From assembly GCA_946122785.1 (NCBI GenBank), contig CAMGYJ010000006.1, positions 72,789,676 through 72,853,675 of the forward strand: a stretch of DNA of 64,000 nucleotides. Direction: 5' to 3'. This DNA is from Linum tenue (taxonomy: Eukaryota > Streptophyta > Magnoliopsida > Malpighiales > Linaceae). Both the position numbers and the translations under genes were made by a program. The first letter of the stretch is position 1. Every line of letters begins with the position of its first letter. Below are positions 21,801 through 30,990 of the stretch, piece by piece. The notes beneath the pieces were generated by a model. The model was not told where the DNA came from, did no database searches, and saw only the letters and a program-made list of their open reading frames with translations.

Positions 21801-22431
21801 AGTGGCCTACCCTCAAGCCAACGGACAAGCCGAGGCAGCAAACAAGAGTATTTTGCACGGCTTACACACGAGATTGGCAGAAGCCAAGGGAAGATGGGTT
21901 GAAGAATTACCGAGTATTCTATGGGCGCACAGGACATCCTTCAAAGTAGCCACGGGTGAAACACCCTTCGCGCTAACTTATGGTAGCGAAGCGGTATTGC
22001 CTGTCGAGATGCGTGTCCCAACTTTCAGGATGACCCATCGAAGTGAGTCTATGGAGGCCCAAGAGCGTATTGATGAGCTAGACTTATTGGACGAGCGCCG
22101 AGAGATGGCGGTGTTGCGATTAGAGGCCATGAAGGGTCAAGTGGCAAGGTACTACAACAAAAAGATGAAGGCGCACAACCTCATGAAAGGTAGCCTTGTC
22201 CTAAAGAGGGATTTCCGCCCAAAAGCGGCCGAAGGGAAGTTGGCTCCAAAGTGGAAAGGGCCCTACCGCATTCAAGAGGTCATTGGTCCAAGTACATTCA
22301 AACTGGAACACCTATCAGGTAAAAAGGTCAAGAGGACGTGGAATGCACAGAATTTGCGCAAATATGAGGCGCCTGAAACGGAGACAAGTACCATGCAAGG
22401 AGCAGAGGACCTGGCGCCTGAAGATGAGTAG
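18787..22431 (+). CDS. pol: Tat element pol polyprotein: protease C-part, RT, RNase H, archaeal-type RNase H, integrase
   Basis: A single uninterrupted 1,214-codon frame. The protease continues first (LIGFSGAPAQVIGRV, then NVILGRPLL). Reverse transcriptase follows, with SFLDMFSGYHQIPM, FGLKNAGATYQRMVN and YVDDLIVKS near residue 352. The connection RNase H contains YYVSRTM and APIEKAALAVV. A second RNase H (VHVDGAASRAGAGAGIVLIS, then NNAAEYEAVLAGL, PREENAHADALSK) has the acidic residues of the archaeal-type domain. Integrase has the HHCC region (CHQCQIH) and catalytic D, D and E in WGMDLLGPF, IITDHGKQF and NGQAEAANKS. The frame overlaps gag out of phase by -1 around 18787-18886. It needs frameshifting, or it marks a one-base loss near 18790 in a GAATG context. 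Many GGCGCC words occur within the coding sequence. Confidence 0.95.
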   Translation: MQLAPELVRPSSSVLIGFSGAPAQVIGRVRLPVTLGDETHCVTHAVEFGIVDCPSPYNVILGRPLLAQFNGVASTCHQTLKFVAPQGVGVSRGRNVPRYAREEDSKNRGRKHRLNIVDISPEEAPRAEPVDDEVAVTLDEERPDQIIRISSQAPETMRAPLIELLREFGELFAWSARDMPGVSPEVAAHRLAVEEGKRPVQQKRRNLTPEKEEALRHEVDRLREAGFVEEARYITWLSNVVFVPKPSGDWRMCVDFTNLNRACPTDAYPMPRIDLLVDATAYHEALSFLDMFSGYHQIPMVEEDRAKTAFMTPFGNFCYRVMAFGLKNAGATYQRMVNQVFREQIGRNVEAYVDDLIVKSKRRQDHILDLRETFETMRRFNLRLNPKKCVFFAEAGKFLGFMITKRGIEANPRQVEAIKNLAPPRTPKEVQVLTGRLAALGRFIPRASDRGAPFFKVLKKATKFRWTEECDKAFEELKGLLIAPTVMTAPKAKEVLYLYIAVSHIAVSAVLISKDSLTNEERPVYYVSRTMVGHETRYAPIEKAALAVVMAANKLRPYFQAHSIVVLTNLPLRTVLGSMDVSGRLVKWAVQLSEFDISYAPRPAVKAQVLADFMAEGVTDGGTGIEECWQVHVDGAASRAGAGAGIVLISPLGALHEIALRFATLKTNNAAEYEAVLAGLHYARELGAQRVNVKTDSALVVNQLNEVYEVKEEALCAYVQSVRKRCAWFREVTFAHVPREENAHADALSKLATALDFEESRTVIVAKEVPHEEVVMASILSGVEEGWMAPIRLFLTQGVVPENPKDAWRLRRKAARCTIVDGVLYKRSHSGAYLRCLTEAEGLEAINEVHQGTCGMHAGARSLEKTLLRQGYYWPTMRRDAGRHVTLCHQCQIHANDIHLPAAPMQGNVGAWPFAQWGMDLLGPFPRAPGQYKYLIVAVDYFTKWIEAEPLASITEAQVRKFTRKNIFTRFGLPESIITDHGKQFDCKRFIEFCDDNGVVLRFSSVAYPQANGQAEAANKSILHGLHTRLAEAKGRWVEELPSILWAHRTSFKVATGETPFALTYGSEAVLPVEMRVPTFRMTHRSESMEAQERIDELDLLDERREMAVLRLEAMKGQVARYYNKKMKAHNLMKGSLVLKRDFRPKAAEGKLAPKWKGPYRIQEVIGPSTFKLEHLSGKKVKRTWNAQNLRKYEAPETETSTMQGAEDLAPEDE

Positions 22432-22496
22432 ACATGCAATGCTAGTACATTTTGTGGCGGAGTTGTGTTTTTCTTGTGTGTGTTATGTTTTCCAAA

Positions 22497-22816
22497 GCGC
22501 CCAGTTTCGCGCCCGCCTTATCCCGTAAAGCGCCCTACTCGCGCCCTCTCCATGTAAAGCGCCCCAAATTTGCGCCCCAAAATTTTGGAATCGGATTAAT
22601 TATTATACGAGAAAGCGGATATCTAAGGAGGTAGTAACATTGCGCCCACCTTGTTGCGCCCCACGTAGCGCCCATGCCATTTGCGCCCAAGATTGTATTC
22701 TAAGTAATTCTAAATTAAAGCGCCCAAAAATAGCGCCCGGCAAAGCAAAGTCTAGCAAAGCGCCATGTTTCGCGCCCGCCTTTTGCAAAGGCGCCCTAAC
22801 ATGGCGCCCTCACAAG
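22497..22816. repeat. Irregular GCGCCC-rich array between convergent reading frames
   Basis: About 16 copies of GCGCC/GCGCCC occur in 320 bases, many as AAAGCGCCC, TTTGCGCCC or TTCGCGCCCGCCTT, with AT-rich spacers of 5-25 bases. It starts about 65 bases after the pol stop codon and ends about 155 bases before the stop codon of the antisense gene. It therefore lies where both transcripts would end or overlap. Spacing is not constant, so it is not a simple tandem repeat. An A20 tract follows at 22897-22916. Confidence 0.8.
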
Positions 22817-22970
22817 ATAAGCGAAGCTTAGTAATAAAGGGAAAATTAATATGGAAGTAAAGCTAATTGGCAGGGAAACATAAGTTCTTTTAATTCAAAA
22901 AAAAAAAAAAAAAAAATGCAGGGAAAGATATTACAAGATAAGTAAAAGACAACACCCAAGGACAGCTAAT

Positions 22971-25515
22971 CTACTCGGCGCCTGAATTCGCATCCCCAGC
23001 ACTGGGCGCCTTAGGAGAAGGAGAGGTGGGAGCTGATGGCTCGGGCGCTTCACTGGTCCCACGAGGCGTCTCCATCCCGCCAATCACATACTCGGCCATC
23101 TCCGAGAGATCCCAAGTAAGGTCAGGATGGTCCTTCTGCAGCTTTCCCCGCAAAATTTCAATGCCGGTCAGGACGGCATTGGCGCACATGGATTTCCCAG
23201 TCTCCGACTCCATCAGGTTGTCCAAGGATTGCCGAAGTTCGGAAATTTCTTTCCGGGCCCTCTTCAAGGATTTCTCACTCTCCTTGTGGGCGTCCTTCAG
23301 CCTCCTCTTCTCCTCCTTAAGGATGTCGATTTCGCTGGCCTGGGCGCCAGCTTCCTGCGCCAGCGCATCCTTCTCGGCCTGCAGGGTGGCCAGGTTATTG
23401 CGCTCCTCGTCCAGGGCGCCTTGCAGACGAGACAACTCCATGGTGGCCGTCATCTGGGCTTCCTCACACTCTTTCGCAAACTGCTCGCGGCGTGCAGTTG
23501 CGTTCTCCAGATCCAACTTCAGCTGAGCAGCCGAAGAGGAAGCCTCGAGCGCCTCCCTTTTCGTCTCATTGAGGCGTCGGGCGCCTCTTTCAGCAAAAAG
23601 AAGGATCTGCAATCATGGGAAAAGGGTCAGTAAGTTAGAAATAACAAGTAGAAAGGATATGAAAATACAAGTGCAAAGAAGCATACCTTAGCGCCCACTT
23701 GGGCTAACTCAGCAAAATGGTGATCACTTGTCACCTCGGAGGGTATTTGCCAGGACTTGGCGGCCGCGATTGCCAAGCCCATGGCGCACCCTCGGTCAAC
23801 GGCGACCAAGGGGGAACAGTTCATGTTGACCCGTCCAACCTCGGTACGCCGTGGCCGAAAGATGGGGGGGCGCCCATCGGGGCCTACATAGCGCCCCTCT
23901 TCATTTAGATGAAGGTGGGCGTTTTCCGCCGCCTCCGCCTCCACGCCCACTTCATCGTAGGCGTCCTCGTCGCAGCAGGCGTCCTCCTCGCCTACTTTCT
24001 TCTTGCCCCTGGCGGCCCTTTTACTGGCCGATGTTAAGGGGGAGCCCGCCCTCTTCCCCTTGCGGAGCAAAGGCTCCTCTTCTTCTTCCTCTTCCGCGGA
24101 GTTAACCTCCTTATCCGCGGGGTCGACATCAGGCGTCCCCTCGCCTTCTTCCGGGGCGGACGACGCCACGCTTGCCGTGCGCGCCTGAGCGGTGCCACCC
24201 TTCACCGCCCTCTTCTTCTCTTTCCTTCTCTTGGGGACGACGGGCGGCGCCTGTGATTGGGGGGCGGGTGCCGCTGGTTGACGAGGCGCCCCTTGCTGGG
24301 CAGGCGCCTCTTGCTGAGAAGATGCCGCCGCCGCCGCCACCATAGTCGCCAGCTTACTTTTCATAAGCTTAGCGATACTCGAGTAGTCCGCCCCTACACA
24401 TGACAAAGATGAGTTAAGTACATAACGCAAAAACTAAAAAGCGTAAGGACGGAATAAGGACGCGGAACACCTAGACGCCTACACACCATCGTTGTAATAT
24501 GCCTGAATAATAGGCGGACGATTCTCGGCGGGGCGTAAGTCAACAGGCTCCCCCTCGCAAATTAATGGGGCGCCTGCCTTCTCCGATGTTGTCAACACCA
24601 CCTCCTTGTTAAAATCATCAACCTGGCCCAACGCCCATCTTCTAATGAAGGCGCCCCCACTCGCAAAGAAGGAGTCCTGATAAGCCTTCACGAAGAAAAA
24701 ACCGTTGAACCAGCTTCGGTTCAACTTGGGGCATTTCTTCACGAAGTGGTAGGGGCGCTTCTTGCGTTTCTGGAGAGAGAGGCAGTTGTCGAGAGGCACC
24801 ATTTTGAAGAAGTATCTAAATAAATTGAAGGTAGGCTCCACGTTGTGCTCCCGGCACCTCAATTTGAACAAAATGACGACCGTTATGACAGAGGGAGAGA
24901 GGCGCCCGAGAGGGCAGGCGCAAGTTGTCAGGATCCCCTCCATGATCGAGTCAAGGGGAAACTGCAGCCCGAAGCGAAAATATTCCTGGTAAATTCCGAT
25001 CCATTTCGGGCCACAGACGCCCACCCGAGACAGAGGGGAGGGGGGCGCATACCACCAGTCTCGGGGAAGTTGGAGGCTGGTCACCAACTCGTGAACATGC
25101 TCCAAGGTGACTGTGGACGTGCGCTTCGGCCCGGCCACCTCGAAGGATAGGTGAGACGTCTCGGTAGGCAGATGGTCGGGAGGAAAACACTTCTCCCATG
25201 AAGTGATCTTGTAAGACCCGTCGGCCGGCAGAAACCCAGGCGCTGAGGAACTCGACGGCCCGGCAGACGACGACGGTCCACCAGATGTTGAAGGAAGCGC
25301 CCGCTCTAAACCAACAAATGACCCAGACGCAACGTCCACAAGGGGTAAGTGACGCCCCTACCCTAGGTGACTAGAGTAAAAACTCAATGAAATCGACGAA
25401 AGGAGAAGGACAACTTACCACGTTGAACTGGGCGCCTTGCCTCACCGCCGTCGCCGGAGGCGCCAGCGCCCGAGGCGCCGGGTGCAGAAGTCTTGTCTTG
25501 TTGTGGAGACGACAT
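22971..25515 (-). CDS. Antisense spliced gene of the Tat element (putative gypsy-type transposon domain plus coiled coil)
   Basis: On the strand opposite gag-pol, four exons join in phase: 25419-25515, 24487-25305, 23687-24393 and 22971-23606. Introns of 113, 93 and 80 bases have GT..AG ends (donors GTAAGT, GTGTGT, GTATGC). The predicted product has 752 residues. Exon 1 starts MSSPQQDKTSAPG and is Gly/Ala/Ser-rich. Exon 2 (HELVTSLQLPRDWWYAPPSP, LQFPLDSIMEGILTT, EPTFNLFRYFFKMV) resembles the plant 'putative gypsy type transposon' domain (Transposase_28). Exon 3 is basic and acidic low complexity with lysine clusters suited to nuclear targeting. Exon 4 is a long coiled coil (LKEEKRRLKDAHKESEKSLK) ending in a Pro/Ser-rich tail. 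Antisense ORFs are known in Tat elements; the function is unknown. No stop or frameshift interrupts it. Confidence 0.82.
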
Positions 25516-25661
25516 TTTTGGACGAGAAGTGAAGTGTTGGCCGAGAAAAACAGAGAGGAAAGTGGGCAGAGGTCAGAGCGGAAGATTCTAGAGAGAAGTC
25601 AGAGCAAGATTCTAGAGAGATGACAAATAAGAGAAAGTGACAGCATCACAAGGGGGGGGGG

Positions 25662-25671
25662 ATATTTAAAG
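25662..25671 (-). promoter_or_regulatory. TATA-like box for the antisense gene
   Basis: Read on the minus strand the sequence is CTCTTTAAATATCCCC, a TATA-like motif about 150 bases upstream of the proposed ATG at 25515. A run of TTCGAATT words (palindromic TTCGAA) at 25833-25863 lies farther upstream on this strand. Together with the intact exons this suggests a separate internal promoter. It is untested. Confidence 0.45.
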
Positions 25672-26226
25672 AGAAACGAAGGCTCACCCGTCGCATGACA
25701 CGTGTCGGTCATGCCGAAGGAAACCCTTCCACTCCCCCCACCTTTTGCGTCTTTTCGCGCGTCACCAAAACACGGGCGGACCTTTGAGCTTCCCCCACAC
25801 TCTCCTTTTCGGGGTAATTTCTCACCTCCCAAAATTCGAATTTCGAATTTCGAATTTCGAATTTTTCTTTTATCCAAATTCCCCCCGAAAAGCACAGTAT
25901 GGGTGAGGGGGGGCGCAAGGGATGAGGACACTCACCAAAAAGGACACCAGGAAGCGCCCGAAAATGAAGGCCAATAAAAAAGGCGCCCCGATTTGGTGAA
26001 AGGCGCCTCGGCAAGCAAAAGGGACAGAAACACCTGGAAGAGTAGTCAATAAGGGACACATGCAAAGGCGGGACGCCTGATCGCGGAGGAAGAAAGGCAA
26101 ACGCACCTTGTAGGACCAAGAAACAAGTGAGAGCACGGTGGCAGGCGCCCTGCAACTAAGCAGAAGGCTGGACTATGACTAGAGGTTCAGTCAGGCGCTC
26201 GTTGGCGAAGCCACGAGCACCTAACT

Positions 26227-26237
26227 GGGGGGGCAAT
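26227..26237 (+). promoter_or_regulatory. Polypurine tract of the Tat element
   Basis: A run of seven G (26227-26233) and then CAAT immediately precedes the 3' LTR. This is the expected position for the primer of plus-strand DNA synthesis. Confidence 0.75.
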
Positions 26238-26783
26238 TGTTGGGGGTATTACCCAGCGAGCTAGGGGACAAAGCCCAAAAGAGTAAAATGCCAAGAGCCA
26301 GGTGGCGGCCAACCGGCTGGTGGTCCACGGCCTGGGGCGCCTGACAGGTGTCAGGAGTCTGACAGGGTGGTTAGCTGTCACACAGAGCACCAAAAGCCAG
26401 GTGGCGACCAACTGGATGGTGGGCCGCGGCCTGCAGGCGCCTGGCAGAACTGTGGAACGCCAGTCAGGTGTCAGGAGCCTGACGGGGCGGTTAGCTGTCT
26501 GAGGGCGCAGAGCATTGAATGTGGGAGGTGACGTGGCGGAGATCAACCTCGAGTTCGGTGAGTATAAATAGGGGCAGACGATAGCATTTACGCAGGTTGG
26601 CTTCTCTCACTAAAACGACTCCCAAACACTTATCTCTCTAGAAAAGAGAACTGACTTAAGCTTCGGAGTGCTAACGGGTCGGCCGAGGCCCTTAGGCGCT
26701 TGTGGGTGCAGGTTCCGGGCGCCCGGGTGTCGGAGGAGTAAAAAGGCAAAGGATAAGAGTTCGGGGGTATCTAGGCACAAACA
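26238..26783 (+). repeat. 3' LTR of the Tat element
   Basis: It has the same length as the 5' LTR (546 bp), and I found no difference on reading the two against each other. It carries the same TATA box (near 26562-26571) and U3 duplication. Its promoter points toward the AMT1 gene, whose start codon is 576 bases downstream, so read-out transcription into that gene is possible. Confidence 0.95.
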
Positions 26784-26788
26784 CAAGT

Positions 26789-27358
26789 AAAGGTAAAAAA
26801 TAGAATATCAAAATTAGAAAAATATCATGTAGAAAATAGGTAAAGAAAGATTCAAGATTCAAAAGATACCTTGTATAGCTTAAATTAGGTTCCAATTTCC
26901 CAAACAAGGTTTAATTCATCAGTTGAATCTACATCAGAACGAATTTATTGACTTAATCAAGCAAACAACATTAGATTTTTTTTTAAAATATTATATGAAA
27001 TGTTAATTCCTTCTTCTTTTCGCACTCAAAAGGGTGAAAAGTAAATAGAAATTAATTTACAAAACCGTCCTAAACAAAATCTCTAACAGACGTCCCCTCT
27101 GTCAAAAAAAAAACAAAAGAATCAAAGAAACTGTTGAGATTCACATAAATCAACAATAATAATAAGTTAATAACAAATAATTCAAAATTAGAAGGGGAAA
27201 CAAAAAAAAAAAAAGCTCTGAGTCGTCTCCTTCCCCGCAGCCTCCTATATTTGACCCTTTCCCTTCTCCAATCCCCTCGCGCAAAAAAACCCACTCACTC
27301 CTCCTAACCTCTCCCATTCAATCTTTCTCTCACTCCCTCTTCCTCCGTCGCCACCGCG
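26789..27358 (+). promoter_or_regulatory. Residual upstream region of the AMT1 gene
   Basis: Only about 570 bases separate the retrotransposon from the AMT1 start codon. They are AT-rich with several A-runs. A TATATTT motif at 27246-27252 lies about 110 bases before the ATG and is the best TATA candidate; a pyrimidine-rich leader (TCTTTCTCTCACTCCC) follows. The retrotransposon must have displaced more distal promoter sequence by over 10 kb. Confidence 0.5.
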
Positions 27359-27538
27359 ATGGCTTGCCCAGCCGACGAGCTGGCGCGGCTCCTCGGCCCC
27401 AACTCCACCGCCGCCGCCTCCTTCATCTGCGACCGCTTCACCGCCGCCTCCGACAACTTCACCGCCACCCAGTACGCCGTCGACAACACCTACCTCCTCT
27501 TCTCCGCCTACCTCGTCTTCGCGATGCAGCTCGGCTTC

Positions 27539-27630
<92 letters not shown>

Positions 27631-27724
27631 CTACATGTTCGGATTCGCCTTCGCCTTCGGCACCCCTTCCAACGGCTTCATCGGCCGCCACAATTTCGCC
27701 CTCGGATCTTTCCCCTCCTCCAAT

Positions 27725-27762
<38 letters not shown>

Positions 27763-28849
27763 AATCGCCGCCGCCGGAATCACCTCCGGCTCAATCGCCG
27801 AGCGAACCCAATTCGTCGCCTATCTAATTTACTCCTCCTTCCTCACCGGATTCGTTTACCCAGTCGTTTCCCACTGGTTCTGGTCCCCCGACGGATGGGC
27901 CAGCGCGGGGAAATCCTCAGATCTGCTTTTCGGGTCGGGCGTGATTGATTTCGCCGGGTCGGGCGTCGTCCACATGGTCGGCGGAATCGCGGGGCTCTGG
28001 GGCGCTCTAATCGAAGGCCCCCGGATCGGGCGGTTCGGCGGGTCGGGTCGGTCCGTCGCGCTCCGCGGCCACAGCGCCTCCCTCGTCGTCCTCGGCACCT
28101 TCTTGCTCTGGTTCGGGTGGTACGGGTTCAACCCGGGTTCGTTCGCCAAGATCCTAGCCCCGTACCCGGATTCAGACGCCTATTACGGCCAGTGGAGCGC
28201 GATTGGGCGGACCGCCGTGACGACGACGCTCTCCGGCTGCACGGCGGCGCTGACGACGCTGTTCGGGAAGCGGGTCATGTCGGGTCACTGGAACGTGACC
28301 GACGTCTGCAACGGACTTTTGGGCGGGCTGGCGGCGATCACGGCGAGCTGCTCGGTGGTGGAGCCGTGGGCCGCCGTGATCTGCGGGTTCGTGGCGTCGC
28401 TCGTGCTCATGGGCTGCAACAAGCTGGCGGAGAAGCTGAAGTACGACGATCCTCTGGAGGCGGCGCAGCTGCACGGTGGTTGCGGGATGTGGGGGGTGAT
28501 TTTCACGGCGCTGTTCGCGTCGGAGAAGTACGTGGCGGAGGTTTACCCGAGCGTGGCGAACAGGCCGTATGGGCTTTTTATGGGCGGCGGGGGCAGGCTG
28601 CTGGCGGCCCATTTGATCCAGGTAGTGGTGATTGTGGGCTGGGTCAGCGCCACGATGGGCCCGCTTTTTTTTATACTGCACAAGCTGAAGTTGTTGAGGA
28701 TCTCGGCGGAGGATGAGCTGGCGGGGATGGATCTGACGCGGCACGGCGGGTTTGCTTACGCGTACCATGACCAGGATGACCCGGACCAGAAGGGCGGGTT
28801 TCCGCTGAGCAGGGTTGAACCGGCGGCCACAACGCCTCAGAGTGTTTAG
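27359..28849 (+). CDS. AMT1: AMT1-type high-affinity ammonium transporter
   Basis: A single-exon 496-residue protein that moves ammonium across the plasma membrane, usually in roots. It has the eleven-membrane-segment AMT1 architecture and family landmarks: [60 protein letters not shown] and [32 protein letters not shown] holds the second pore histidine. The C-terminal tail has [12 protein letters not shown], and its threonine is residue 460, the position whose phosphorylation shuts Arabidopsis AMT1;1. Length and lack of introns fit the AMT1 clade. Third codon positions are extremely GC-rich compared with the neighbouring multi-exon genes. The N-terminus [15 protein letters not shown] and an early second in-frame ATG (MQLGF) make the first ATG the clear start. 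The exact AMT1 paralogue cannot be named. Confidence 0.96.
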
Positions 28850-30857
28850 GACGTTTTTTTTTCTTTTCCCATTGGGTTTGGGTTGTTACTAATTATGGGT
28901 TAATTTTTGTTTTAGGGAAAGACGGAAAGTATTGTTTGTTCTTTAAAGTAGGGGGTTTGAAATTTGAATGTTGAATGTAAAGTCAGTTCTGAGTGTATGT
29001 GGGTGGGATGTGGATTGTGATTGGTGGTGTGGTTTTATTGTTGGATATTTGGGGGAAGTTTATATTTAGCTTTGGTTCTGATTATGAGTCATTGAAATGG
29101 TTTTTATTTGGAATGATCAAGGTTTTCAAACCGGTTTATGCCGGTGTGGCGGTTTTGAAAGTGGAATGGTCCGATCGTGGTACGACCAATATTCACGCCG
29201 GTTTTAATAAAATATATGAGACAAATGAAAATCCTCAATTCCAAATAAATTAGTCATCAAAAAGCAATTAGAAAAATTATTTCACACAAAATAATTTATA
29301 GCTAAGAATTGGTAACTAATACTGAACAATTAGATGCTTAAAAATAAAAATATATAAAATGAATTTTATTAATGTTTATAATGATTTGTGTAAAATTAAG
29401 TATTAGATATATAATATATAAGGTATTTGGTTCAAATCCAAAGGAAGGTGTTTATTTTTGGATAAAATATGTGTAACATTGAATTCCGGTTTCTGGTCTA
29501 ACTGGCCGGAATTTCCGGAATTGACCGGAATTGACCGGATTTGACCACAGTTAAATACCGGCCTCTTTCCAGCCGGTTTGATGACCGGTACCGGTTGTAC
29601 TCGGTTTGGTGACCGGTACCGGTTGTACACGGTATCTAAGCAATAATTCCAATTCGATTTGGTTCGGGTAAAAATAAAAAATCAAAGACGAATATCGAAT
29701 ACAAATGAGCTAAACACGAGAATATAAGATACATGTGACAAAATTTACATTCCCATATTTGTGGGTTTTTTGTCCAATTCTCACATACGTTTAGTCATAC
29801 GAACATGAGAATTAGACCCAATTACTTCGTTTTTGAAAGTATTAAACCCAATCTGCAGTACACATTTCCACAATCAAACCTTAATTAATTAGTTGTTGGG
29901 ATTCTCAGCCATTGGGAGAAGAAAACAATGGGAAGGGAAAACTTGCGGTAGGAAAAGGCACGTACATGCATGGGGAGGACACGTGGCGCATGGAAAACTG
30001 ATCTGTTGCACTAGTTTGGGCTTATTGCGGGTGATCTTTACTTTACTCCTAGTTGTTTTGTTGTCTCTCCATTTGGGCTCCCATACTTTGTACACTAATC
30101 TCATTCTCAGTTTATTAATAAAGTTATAAAACTGATTTGTTAAATAAAAAAGAGCGTGCAAGGGAGAGGGAATAAATATGCCGACTACGGGCTTCTAGAG
30201 GGCACTCCCTACCTTTTGGTTTCCATTGTTCGAATGTTTCTGATCCTATGTTGAACTACTGAATTATGTATGATTTACATTGATCAATGGTAGATTCATT
30301 TAAGGGAAGAATCAAATCTACTTTAGCAAATTCATAGTTGGTCGATGACACATTAATTTCCAACATCATAGATATGTCATGGTATATTATGTTTTCAGAC
30401 AACTACAATTCTATTGCGAATTGTCTGAAAGAAATGATAAATCATAAATAAAGAGCGGATGAACGATGTCTACTCAGCATGGTTTGCCTCTCCACATACA
30501 ACCAAATCCATTAAGCCACTCAAGAGGAAAATAACTTGCATGCATTTGCCAACATGTAGATCGAACTCAAGAAATTTAGATAGCACAAAATACACATTGA
30601 TACGATCCTCGAACTCTCACCTACAGAGACAAGAACATAGTTATAACTTATAAGTGAATATGCCATAAGAAGGTTTGAAAGAATCTAACTGATGAACCAA
30701 ACGTGTTTGAAAATCCGTAAAAACACTTGAAAATGTCAAATAGTAAATTATTTTGTGTTGACACTTGAAAATGTCAAACAATTCAATCCATCCATCCATC
30801 GCCCATTTCAATTGCAGAAAATCGCGGTCCACCACTCTCCAAACCCACCTCCACTAA
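28850..30857. other. Intergenic sequence between AMT1 and LEA genes
   Basis: The first roughly 200 bases are probably the AMT1 3' untranslated region. Around 29115-29640 is a CCGG-rich segment with ACCGGTACCGGTTGTAC-type words in both orientations. It looks like a decayed inverted-repeat element, but clear ends were not found. At 29583-29628 the word GACCGGTACCGGTTGTAC is repeated directly with a 10-base spacer. The remainder is AT-rich with no recognised gene. Confidence 0.5.
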
Positions 30858-30867
30858 CTATATAAAC
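30858..30867 (+). promoter_or_regulatory. TATA box of the LEA gene
   Basis: The motif CTATATAAAC lies about 130 bases before the LEA start codon. It is preceded by a C-rich stretch (CCAAACCCACCTCCAC) and followed by a leader of about 100 bases. No textbook ABRE (ACGTGGC) is obvious in the nearest upstream sequence. Confidence 0.6.
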
Positions 30868-30990
30868 TATCGTAATCTCACCTCATTCCAACATCCTCAA
30901 ACAATAAAACCAAATAAAACACACGATCTAATTTGTTCGCTCTCTTTCTTTTTCCCACCATAAACTAAACCACCAAAACCAAGAATCGCC

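Larger units (their letters stand above)
16397..26783 (+). mobile_element. Complete Ty3/gypsy LTR retrotransposon, Tat lineage
   Basis: The element is 10,387 bp with two 546-bp LTRs (16397-16942 and 26238-26783), each beginning TG and ending CA. It is flanked by the exact 5-bp duplication CAAGT (16392-16396 and 26784-26788). Gag, protease, reverse transcriptase, RNase H, a second archaeal-type RNase H and integrase follow in that order. That order puts integrase after RNase H (Ty3/gypsy), and the additional RNase H is characteristic of the Tat lineage. Between pol and the 3' LTR are a GCGCCC array and a multi-exon gene on the opposite strand. The LTRs look identical by eye, so insertion was recent. 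Its coding regions are intact except for the offset between the gag and pol frames. Confidence 0.96.

Noticed and set aside
22897..22916. A20 tract read as a poly(A) tail of a captured mRNA
   Set aside because: No target duplication or captured coding sequence precedes it. It is T20 relative to the antisense gene, so it is not that gene's tail.
28117..28768. Long frames in both orientations inside AMT1
   Set aside because: Artefacts of the high GC content; the AMT1 frame contains all family motifs.
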